Assembly (NCBI GenBank): GCA_020851015.1
Contig: JADZDN010000215.1
Span: 1 to 5,571 of the forward strand
DNA: 5,571 nucleotides
Direction of reading: 5' to 3'
DNA from: Alphaproteobacteria bacterium
Lineage (GTDB): Bacteria > Pseudomonadota > Alphaproteobacteria > JAEULC01
Numbering within the stretch: position 1 is the first letter of the stretch; every line of letters begins with the position of its first letter. This document shows positions 1 to 5,006 of this stretch, piece after piece. The position numbers and the translations under genes were made by a program. The notes beneath the pieces were generated by a model that did not search any database, was not told the origin of the DNA, and worked only from the letters and a program-made list of their open reading frames with translations.

Positions 1-87
1 GCCGACCAGGCGGTTGAACAGGGTCGACTTGCCGACGTTCGGCCGCCCGACGATGGCGACCGCGAAGGGCTTGGGCGCGCTGGCCAT
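1..87 (-). CDS. der: Ribosome assembly GTPase Der (EngA), N-terminal 29 residues only
   Basis: Der is an essential double-GTPase that binds the 50S subunit and is needed for its late assembly in the cytoplasm. The visible part begins MASAPKPFAVAIVGRPNVGK. It contains the complete G1/P-loop of the first GTPase domain, GRPNVGKS at residues 14-21, followed by TLFNRLVG, the standard start of this family. The ATG at 87 lies only 8 bases after the bamB stop codon on the same strand, with a weak purine-rich stretch in front, so translation is probably coupled to bamB. The gene is cut by the window edge, not broken; full-length members have roughly 440-490 residues. The related GTPase Era has a similar P-loop, but the start so close to residue 1 and the position after bamB favour Der. 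Confidence 0.96.
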   Translation of the reverse strand, partial: MASAPKPFAVAIVGRPNVGKSTLFNRLVG

Positions 88-95
88 GGCCCAGC

Positions 96-1487
96 CTAGC
101 GCAGGGCTACGACCCGGGCGCGGTCGGTCATGAAGTAGATCGTGTTGTTGGCGACGACCGGCGCGATCGTCACCCCTTCCGGCAGGCTGATCTCGCCCAA
201 GAGGTCGCCGGTGTAGGGCGAGATCGACATCGCCGCCCCTTGCGAGCCGGCGACGATCAGCCGGTCGCTCACCAGCACCGGCCCGGTCCAGGTGACCGGC
301 TTCTTCTTCTTGTCGGGGTCGAGGTAGCGCGGCAATTGCCGGATCCACTTCACGCGCCCGGCCTCGCGCGTCAGGCAGAAGACGATGTTGTCGGTCGACA
401 GCAGGTAGACGTAGTTGCCGGCCACCCATGGCGTCTCGACGCCGGAGATCTCGCGGTCCCAGGCGCGCGCGCCGGTGCGCAGGTCGATCGAGACCAGCGA
501 TCCGGAATGGCTGATCGCGAACACGCGCCCGCGGTCGATCACCGGCTTGCCGCGGATGTCCGCCAGCGAGGACAAGGCGTCGACACGCCGCGCGTTCGAC
601 AGCGTGTCCTGCCACACCGACTTGCCGTTCTCGATCCTGAGCGCGAACAGCTCGCCCGACGAATAGGGCACCAGCGCCACGCCCTGCGCCACCGCCGGGC
701 TGGCGCCGCCCAGCAGGCCCGCCGTCTCGCTGAGGCCGGTATGGGTCCACAGCTTGCTGCCGTCCTCGGCCGACAGCGCGTGCGCCTGGTTGTCGATCGT
801 GATGACGAACACGCGCCCGCCGGCGACCGTCGGGGCCGAGCGCATCGGGCCCGGCATCTCGGTGCGCCAGATCACCTTGCCGTCGTCGGCGTTCAGCGCC
901 ACGACCTGGGCGAAGCCGGTCGACACGAAGATGCGCCCCTCGGCATAGGCGATGCCGCCGCCGAAGGCGTCGGAGTCCTCGCTGTCGCGCATGATGTTGG
1001 TCTGCCAGACCTGCTTGCCGGTATTGGCGTCCAGCGCGGTGACGCGCGACGTCACGTCCATCGTGTAGAGCCGGCCGGCCACCACGATGGGCTGGGCGGT
1101 CATGCGCGTGCCGTCGCCCGAGCCCGCGCCGACCGTCACGTCCCAGCGCCGCTCCAGCGCCTCCTCCGAGGCGAGGTGGTGCATGGCGTGATCGGGGTAG
1201 CCGCCGGCCTGGGGCCAGTCCTGGTTGGTCTGCGGCGCGGGCAGCCGCACCTCGACATCGGCCAGCCGCGGGTCGGGCTCGAGGTCCTGGCGCAAAAGCA
1301 GCACGGGAATGCGCTCGCCCGGCAGCGGCGGCGGCGGCGAAGCGCCGAAATAGTCGCCGAAGTAGTCGGTCAGGCCGCAGGCCGAGAGCGACAGCGCGAA
1401 GGCCAGCGCGACGCCCGCGCGGATCGTTCGGGGGCGGCGTCGCTCGCGTCGGGCAACCAACCCGCGGCCCGCGCGCCGGTCAGCCAC
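96..1487 (-). CDS. bamB: Outer membrane protein assembly factor BamB (PQQ-like beta-propeller lipoprotein)
   Basis: BamB is the lipoprotein of the Bam complex that binds BamA and helps insert beta-barrel proteins into the outer membrane. The 463-residue product has a basic N-terminus, a hydrophobic segment at about 24-35 and the lipobox LSAC at 34-37, so Cys37 should be lipidated. A proline-rich linker (PPPPLPGERIPVL, about 51-63) and WPQAGG (91-96) precede the propeller. From about 110 to the end, blades repeat with the pattern 'ALDANTGKQVWQ' / 'ALNADDGKVIWR' / 'ALSAEDGSKLWT', typical of PQQ-like propeller repeats. The start used is a GTG whose codon lies 8 bases upstream of the end of the preceding gene. 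No clear ribosome-binding site is present, so translational coupling is likely. A TTG at 1460 is an alternative start that would shorten the long basic region. It is somewhat longer than E. coli BamB (392 residues), mainly through the linker and N-terminus. Confidence 0.95.
   Translation of the reverse strand: MADRRAGRGLVARRERRRPRTIRAGVALAFALSLSACGLTDYFGDYFGASPPPPLPGERIPVLLLRQDLEPDPRLADVEVRLPAPQTNQDWPQAGGYPDHAMHHLASEEALERRWDVTVGAGSGDGTRMTAQPIVVAGRLYTMDVTSRVTALDANTGKQVWQTNIMRDSEDSDAFGGGIAYAEGRIFVSTGFAQVVALNADDGKVIWRTEMPGPMRSAPTVAGGRVFVITIDNQAHALSAEDGSKLWTHTGLSETAGLLGGASPAVAQGVALVPYSSGELFALRIENGKSVWQDTLSNARRVDALSSLADIRGKPVIDRGRVFAISHSGSLVSIDLRTGARAWDREISGVETPWVAGNYVYLLSTDNIVFCLTREAGRVKWIRQLPRYLDPDKKKKPVTWTGPVLVSDRLIVAGSQGAAMSISPYTGDLLGEISLPEGVTIAPVVANNTIYFMTDRARVVALR
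1344..1367 (-). repeat. 12-bp tandem duplication encoding DYFG-DYFG in BamB
   Basis: Two adjacent 12-base units differ at one base and encode residues 41-44 and 45-48 of BamB, both DYFG, just after the lipidated Cys37. It keeps the frame and probably only lengthens the flexible tether behind the lipid anchor. It looks like a small tandem duplication. No function is evident. Confidence 0.75.
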
Positions 1488-2124
1488 CGAGGATCGCCAG
1501 CATCTCGGTCGCCCGCGCGCGCATGTTCTGGGGCGCGCTGAGGTCGTCCGCCAGCTTGGTGTAGAGTTCCTTGGCCTTGGCCGCGTCGCCGCCGCGCTGG
1601 GCCAGCAGCGCCGAAAGCTCGGTCGCGGAGTGGCGCCACGGGTTCTTGTCGTTGAGCAGCGGCGCCAGCATCTGCGCCAGCCTCGCGGGATCGCCGGTCG
1701 CGATCGTATCCTGCACCTGCATGATCACCGCCAGGTCGCGGAACACCTGGTCGATCCGGCTGTCGGCCGCCATCTGCTCGTAGACCTTGGCCGCACCGGC
1801 CGCGTCGCCGGCCTTGGCCAGCAGCGCGGCCTCCTGCAGCTTCGCGAGCGCGGCGTAGCCGGCGCCGGCATCGGCCGCCAGCTTGGCGAAATTCTCCTTC
1901 GCCGCCGCGTCCTCGCCGCGCGTCGCCTGGTCCATCGCCGCGATGAACCGCTGCGACTGGGCCTGGTTCTGGCGGTCGCGGTATTCGCGCCAGCCCATGA
2001 CCCCGGCGGTGCCCAGGACCAGCAGCAGCGCGACGGCGACGACGTAGCTGCCGTAGCGCTTCCAGAGCTGCTCCAGCCGCTCGCGCCGTACGTCCTCGTC
2101 GATTTCCTGAAAAATGTCGGCCAA
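1480..2124 (-). CDS. YfgM-like membrane-anchored TPR-like protein (TPR_21 type)
   Basis: In E. coli, YfgM is an inner-membrane protein with a periplasmic TPR-like domain that associates with the SecYEG/PpiD export machinery; the same role is inferred here. Counting from the TTG at 2124 the product has 214 residues. A short cytoplasmic part reads ADIFQEIDEDVRRERLEQLW (2-21), followed by one membrane segment at about 27-45. The rest is an alanine-rich helical domain with TPR-like hairpins, for example 'YAALAKLQEAALLAKAGDAA' and a following 'VYEQMAADS'. The sequence stays open further upstream (ATG at 2169, TTG at 2193), which would add 15 or 23 residues. I prefer TTG 2124 because family members I recall start exactly at (M)ADIFxE(I/V)DED, and because a promoter-like sequence overlaps the upstream candidates. 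No start has a convincing Shine-Dalgarno. The gene leads an operon: its stop overlaps the bamB start by 8 bases. Confidence 0.85.
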   Translation of the reverse strand: MADIFQEIDEDVRRERLEQLWKRYGSYVVAVALLLVLGTAGVMGWREYRDRQNQAQSQRFIAAMDQATRGEDAAAKENFAKLAADAGAGYAALAKLQEAALLAKAGDAAGAAKVYEQMAADSRIDQVFRDLAVIMQVQDTIATGDPARLAQMLAPLLNDKNPWRHSATELSALLAQRGGDAAKAKELYTKLADDLSAPQNMRARATEMLAILGG

Positions 2125-2164
2125 GTCGGTTCTGCCGGTCCGGTGGTGGCTCGAATCGGGCGCC

Positions 2165-2193
2165 ACCATACCGTCACGACTCGCGGGATGCAA
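2165..2193 (-). promoter_or_regulatory. Candidate sigma-70-type promoter for the YfgM-bamB-der operon
   Basis: On the minus strand TTGCAT (2193-2188) is followed, after exactly 17 bases, by TATGGT (2170-2165). These match the -35 consensus at 3 of 6 and the -10 at 4 of 6 positions. The DNA just upstream is locally AT-rich (GATTTTCGCGAA). Transcription would begin near 2158, leaving a leader of roughly 34 bases before the TTG start at 2124. This is a motif match only. In DNA this GC-rich, chance matches are rarer than usual but still possible. Confidence 0.4.
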
Positions 2194-2196
2194 TTC

Positions 2197-2236
2197 GCGA
2201 AAATCGGCGGAACCCCTTGTTTCGCCTTATTTTCGC
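2197..2236. repeat. 8-bp inverted repeat GCGAAAAT / ATTTTCGC in the divergent intergenic region
   Basis: GCGAAAAT at 2197-2204 is matched by its exact reverse complement at 2229-2236, with 24 bases between. The arm centres are 32 bp apart, about three helical turns. The GCGAAA core occurs a third time, on the minus strand at 2225-2220, so it reads as a tandem GCGAAA pair 11 bp apart on that strand. The left arm overlaps the perfect palindrome TTCGCGAA (2194-2201). It lies just upstream of the candidate minus-strand promoter, a sensible place for an operator. It could also be a chance consequence of local composition. Confidence 0.45.
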
Positions 2237-2318
2237 CCCGATGTTGCCAGCCCGGCCGAGGGTCGTTGGACAGGCGCGGCCGGCTGGATCAAGGTGGCGG
2301 CCGGCCTGCTTCCGGCGC

Positions 2319-2324
2319 AAGGAA
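2319..2324 (+). promoter_or_regulatory. Shine-Dalgarno site that fixes the start of the small exported protein gene
   Basis: AAGGAA lies 8 bases before the ATG at 2333. The reading frame is open from much further upstream, but only this ATG combines a good ribosome-binding site with a signal peptide directly after it. Confidence 0.7.
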
Positions 2325-2332
2325 TCCGAGCC

Positions 2333-2977
2333 ATGCCGAACCCGGCGATCCTCGCCGCCGCGATCCTGGCGCTGGTTCTTGGCGCCGGCGCGCGGGCCCA
2401 GCAAGCGTCCCCCAAGCCCGCGGACGACGGCGACGCGCCGATCGAGGATGCACGCGAGAGCCTGCCGCCGGGCGAGAACCTGCTGGCGCCGCCGCCCCAG
2501 GGCTGGGAGCTTGCCTTCAGCGACCGCGACGACGACCGCGCGGTCTACGACTACGTGCCGCCCGGCCAGGACGCCGAGGAATGGCGCGAGATGATGACCG
2601 TGCAGGTGCTGTTCGACGCCAAGAGCCAGCCGCCGCGCGGCGTGCTGGAGCGGCTCAGGCGGGAGTTCGAGAGCGGCTGCGATGCCGCCCAGACCGAGCC
2701 GGCGGGCGATCGCGCGGTCTCCGGCTATGCCGGCGCAAGGCAGTTGCTTCTCTGCGGCCGCTCGAAGCGCGGCGGCAAGGGCGAGGCGGCGCTGCTGCAG
2801 GTCGTGATCGGGCGCGAGGCCGCCTATGCCGTGCAGCATGCCTGGCGCGGCGAGGCTTTTCGCGCCAATACGCCGCCGGCGGAGCTTCGCGCGATTGCCG
2901 CGCGATGGCACCAGCAGCTCGACGCGATCGGCGTCTGCGACACGCGTGTTCCCGGCAAGGGCTGCCCACGGCCCTAG
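2333..2977 (+). CDS. Exported protein of unknown function with four cysteines
   Basis: I do not recognise a named family. The 214-residue product starts with a clear signal peptide (PNPAILAAAILALVLGAGARA, spanning 2-22), with probable cleavage after ARA near residue 22, so it should act in the periplasm or outside. An acidic, proline-rich stretch (about 25-55) leads into a compact domain from about 56. Notable patterns are GWELAF (57-62), YDYVPPGQDAEEW (72-84) and EMMTVQVLF (86-94). Four cysteines lie in the mature part (116, 141, 202, 211) and could form two disulfides. The YVP-GQ-x-W-x-E-M-x-T-x-Q pattern resembles, from memory, a set of uncharacterised secreted proteobacterial proteins. 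No catalytic motif is evident. It is transcribed away from the YfgM-bamB-der operon and is followed after 87 bp by the caspase-like gene on the same strand. A hairpin in that gap leaves open whether they share a transcript. Confidence 0.85.
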   Translation: MPNPAILAAAILALVLGAGARAQQASPKPADDGDAPIEDARESLPPGENLLAPPPQGWELAFSDRDDDRAVYDYVPPGQDAEEWREMMTVQVLFDAKSQPPRGVLERLRREFESGCDAAQTEPAGDRAVSGYAGARQLLLCGRSKRGGKGEAALLQVVIGREAAYAVQHAWRGEAFRANTPPAELRAIAARWHQQLDAIGVCDTRVPGKGCPRP

Positions 2978-2982
2978 CGCCA

Positions 2983-3014
2983 CAGGCCGGCCGGTTGCGC
3001 GCCCGGCGGCCCTG
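2983..3014 (+). terminator. GC-rich imperfect hairpin after the small exported protein gene (possible terminator)
   Basis: CAGGCCGGCCGG (2983-2994) can pair with CCGGCGGCCCTG (3003-3014) at 10 of 12 positions around an 8-base loop, starting 5 bases after the TAG stop. No run of T follows, so it is not a standard intrinsic terminator. It could cause weak termination or attenuation, or protect the 3' end of the transcript. Confidence 0.35.
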
Positions 3015-3015
3015 C

Positions 3016-3028
3016 TGCACAGTGTGCA
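3016..3028. promoter_or_regulatory. Perfect 13-bp dyad, possible operator before the caspase-like gene
   Basis: TGCACAGTGTGCA is a perfect inverted repeat with 6-bp arms around a single central base. It lies 36 bp upstream of the ATG at 3065 and just after the larger hairpin. Its size and symmetry suit a dimeric regulator, but no regulator gene lies in the window, and I see no convincing promoter around it. Confidence 0.35.
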
Positions 3029-3033
3029 TCCCC

Positions 3034-3054
3034 GGAGGCAAGCGCGGGACGCGC
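3034..3054 (+). promoter_or_regulatory. Distant GGAGG followed by a small hairpin ahead of the caspase-like start
   Basis: GGAGG at 3034-3038 is a near-perfect Shine-Dalgarno sequence but lies 26 bases before the ATG at 3065. Between them GCGCG (3042-3046) and CGCGC (3050-3054) can form a 5-bp all-GC stem around a GGA loop. Folding would cut the effective distance to about 13 bases. There is no ATG, GTG or TTG at normal distance from GGAGG. Whether the stem forms and matters is inference. Confidence 0.3.
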
Positions 3055-3064
3055 GATTCCACCC

Positions 3065-4978
3065 ATGCCATCGCCCGCACCCCGCCTGTTGGTCGTAGCG
3101 ATCGCCCTGCTGGCGCTGGCGGGCGAAGCCGCGGCGCAAGGCGCGCCGGAGCGCCGCGTCGCGCTGGTGATCGGCAACGGCAAGTACGAGGCGGCGGCGG
3201 TGCTGCCCAATCCGCCCAACGACGCGCGCCTGATCGCGTCGACGCTGAAGGGCCTGGGCTTCGAGCTGGTGGACGACGGCCCGCTGATCGACCTCGACAA
3301 GGCGAAGCTGGAATCGGCGATCCGCCGCTTCGGGCAGAAGCTGGCGGGCAGTGCCACGGGCCTGTTTTACTACGCCGGCCACGGCATCCAGCTTCGCGGC
3401 ACCAACTACCTGATCCCGACCGGCGCGCGGCTGGAGCGCGAGGCCGACGTCAAGTACGAGCTGGTGGACGCCAACTTCATCCTCGACGAGATGGGCAGCG
3501 CCGGCACCAAGCTCAACGTCATGATCCTCGACGCCTGCCGCAACAATCCCTTCGGCGGCCGCGGCCTGCGCTCGGTGCAGAGCGGCCTGGCGCAGATGCA
3601 GGCGCCCAGCGGCACGATCATCGGCTACGCCACCCAGCCCGGCGCGGTGGCGCTCGACGGCAGCGGCCGCGTCGGCCCCTATGCCAGCGCGCTGGCGGCG
3701 GCGATGCGCATGCCGGGAATGCGCGTGCTCGAGACCTTCAACGAGGTGGGCGTGCGGGTGCAGAAGGAGACCGGCGGCAAGCAGCAGCCCTGGCTCGCCA
3801 CCTCGCCGATCGAGGGCCAGTTCTCGTTCGCGCCGCCGGCGGCCGCGTCGCGGGTCGCGGCGGCACCCGCGCCGGCGCCCGAGCCCGCGTCGCGCGCGCC
3901 CGCGTTGATCGCCGTCGACCAGGAGTTCGTGACCACCGGCAACGCCAATGTGCGCGCGCGGCCCGCGACGGAGTCGGACAAGGTCGCGGCCCTGCCCGCC
4001 GGCACGATCGTCGCGGCGACGGGCAAGGTGCAGGTCGGCGGCAAGGACTGGTTCCGCGTGGAGCGCGATGGCAGGAACCTGGGCTACGTGATCGGCGACC
4101 TGCTGGAACCGCCGCCCGCGCAGCCGGCCCCGCGGCTCGCGGCGGCGCCTGCCGTGCCAGCCGTGGCGACGCCTCCCGCCACGAGGCCCGCCGCCGCGCC
4201 GGCGGCGATGCCGACCCGGGCGCCCCTTGGGGCGTCGCTCGTCCTGCCGGCCGGACGGCGCCCCTCGGTCGACGCCGCGGAGGCTCTGCCGCTCGACAGC
4301 GTCAAGGCGATCGCCGGATACCGCGATTTCCTGCGCGAGGACGCGCCGCGGGCCTTCGCCATTTCCGTCACCGGCGCCTGGGCCAGGCGCAGCGGTCCCG
4401 GCGCCACCAAGGCCGCGCTCGAGGCGTGCAATCGCGCCAGCAAGGTGCGCTGCCAGCTCTACGCCGTCGACGATCGCGTGGTGATCCCGATCTTCCCCGA
4501 GGCCGGGGAGTATCTCGACGAAGCGACCGACTTCGGCGTCGCGCCGACCGACGAGCCGCGCCTGTCCGAATTCGAGGGCGCCACGCCGCTGACCGTTCCC
4601 GGCGCGCGCACGATCCGCACCGGCGAGCTGCATGCCGCCTTGCAGCGCGCGGACCGGCCCATCCTGGTCGACGTGCTGGACATGGAGGGCCATCGCGCCC
4701 TGCCCTCGGCCTTCTGGCTCAGGAAGGCCGGCTCCACGATCGGCAGGTCCGCCGAGGCGCAGGGGCGCTTCGCGCGCACGGTCGAGCGCCTGGCCGGCGG
4801 CGACCGCGCGCGGCCGGTCGTCGTCTACTGCCTCAGCGCCTGGTGCTGGGAATCCTACAATGCCGCCTTGCTGCTCGCCCGCCAGGGCTTCACCAACGTC
4901 CTGTGGTATCGCGGCGGCGCGCGCTCGTGGCTCGCGGCCGGTCTGCCGGTCGAGGCCACGAAACCCGCCAACTGGTAG
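3065..4978 (+). CDS. Exported caspase-like peptidase with SH3b and C-terminal rhodanese-like domains
   Basis: This 637-residue protein has a signal peptide (about 1-24, ending EAAA before Gln25), so it is predicted to be exported. Residues about 30-255 form a C14/caspase-like p20 domain: RVALVIGNGKYE, the histidine motif YYAGHG with His106, and the cysteine motif ILDACRNNPF with Cys158, so the catalytic dyad is intact. An Ala/Pro linker is followed by a bacterial SH3 domain at about 288-346 (NVRARPATES, KDWFRV, GYVIGDLL), then a second Ala/Pro linker to about 390. Residues about 413-478 form a small module with 'AFAISVTGAW' and cysteines 455 and 463, somewhat like DUF4189. A rhodanese-like domain follows at about 512-630: ILVDVLD, LPSAFWL and the loop YCLSAWCW (Cys589, Cys594). 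This part closely resembles the PQQ-associated CXXCW family. Peptidase specificity and substrate are not visible. ATG 3065 is the only credible start in frame, though GGAGG lies 26 bases away. Confidence 0.93.
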   Translation: MPSPAPRLLVVAIALLALAGEAAAQGAPERRVALVIGNGKYEAAAVLPNPPNDARLIASTLKGLGFELVDDGPLIDLDKAKLESAIRRFGQKLAGSATGLFYYAGHGIQLRGTNYLIPTGARLEREADVKYELVDANFILDEMGSAGTKLNVMILDACRNNPFGGRGLRSVQSGLAQMQAPSGTIIGYATQPGAVALDGSGRVGPYASALAAAMRMPGMRVLETFNEVGVRVQKETGGKQQPWLATSPIEGQFSFAPPAAASRVAAAPAPAPEPASRAPALIAVDQEFVTTGNANVRARPATESDKVAALPAGTIVAATGKVQVGGKDWFRVERDGRNLGYVIGDLLEPPPAQPAPRLAAAPAVPAVATPPATRPAAAPAAMPTRAPLGASLVLPAGRRPSVDAAEALPLDSVKAIAGYRDFLREDAPRAFAISVTGAWARRSGPGATKAALEACNRASKVRCQLYAVDDRVVIPIFPEAGEYLDEATDFGVAPTDEPRLSEFEGATPLTVPGARTIRTGELHAALQRADRPILVDVLDMEGHRALPSAFWLRKAGSTIGRSAEAQGRFARTVERLAGGDRARPVVVYCLSAWCWESYNAALLLARQGFTNVLWYRGGARSWLAAGLPVEATKPANW

Positions 4979-4994
4979 CCGCAACCCGTCCCGC

Positions 4995-5000
4995 GAGGAA
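4995..5000 (+). promoter_or_regulatory. Shine-Dalgarno site of the Gfo/Idh/MocA oxidoreductase gene
   Basis: GAGGAA lies 6 bases before the ATG at 5007, which is good spacing and confirms this start. The whole gap from the preceding stop is only 28 bases and has no hairpin or T run, so read-through from the caspase-like gene is likely. Confidence 0.75.
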
Positions 5001-5006
5001 TTTCCC

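Noticed and set aside
1420..1487. Twin-arginine signal in BamB (several Arg pairs before the hydrophobic segment)
   Set aside because: The arginines lack the RRxFLK-type pattern, and the hydrophobic stretch ends in a standard lipobox, so ordinary Sec export with lipidation is the simpler reading.
240..1541. Plus-strand open frame of 433 codons opposite bamB
   Set aside because: It is the mirror of a real propeller protein. The sequence is His/Arg/Ala/Gly-rich with no motif.
2217..2292. Plus-strand promoter for the small exported protein (TTGTTT-N17-GATGTT, or TTGGAC with GATCAA)
   Set aside because: A promoter is expected here, but two weak candidates compete. The first has a poor -10 and the second only a 15-base spacer, so neither can be chosen from sequence alone.
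2995..3023. Possible promoter TTGCGC-N17-CACAGT before the caspase-like gene
   Set aside because: Each hexamer matches only 3 of 6 consensus positions and the -35 lies in the hairpin loop. Too weak to report as a feature.
3065..4978. Caspase-like gene as a defence-system effector
   Set aside because: Bacterial defence caspases are usually cytoplasmic and sit with sensor genes. This one has a signal peptide, and its neighbours are an unknown exported protein and a metabolic dehydrogenase, with no mobile or defence genes in view.
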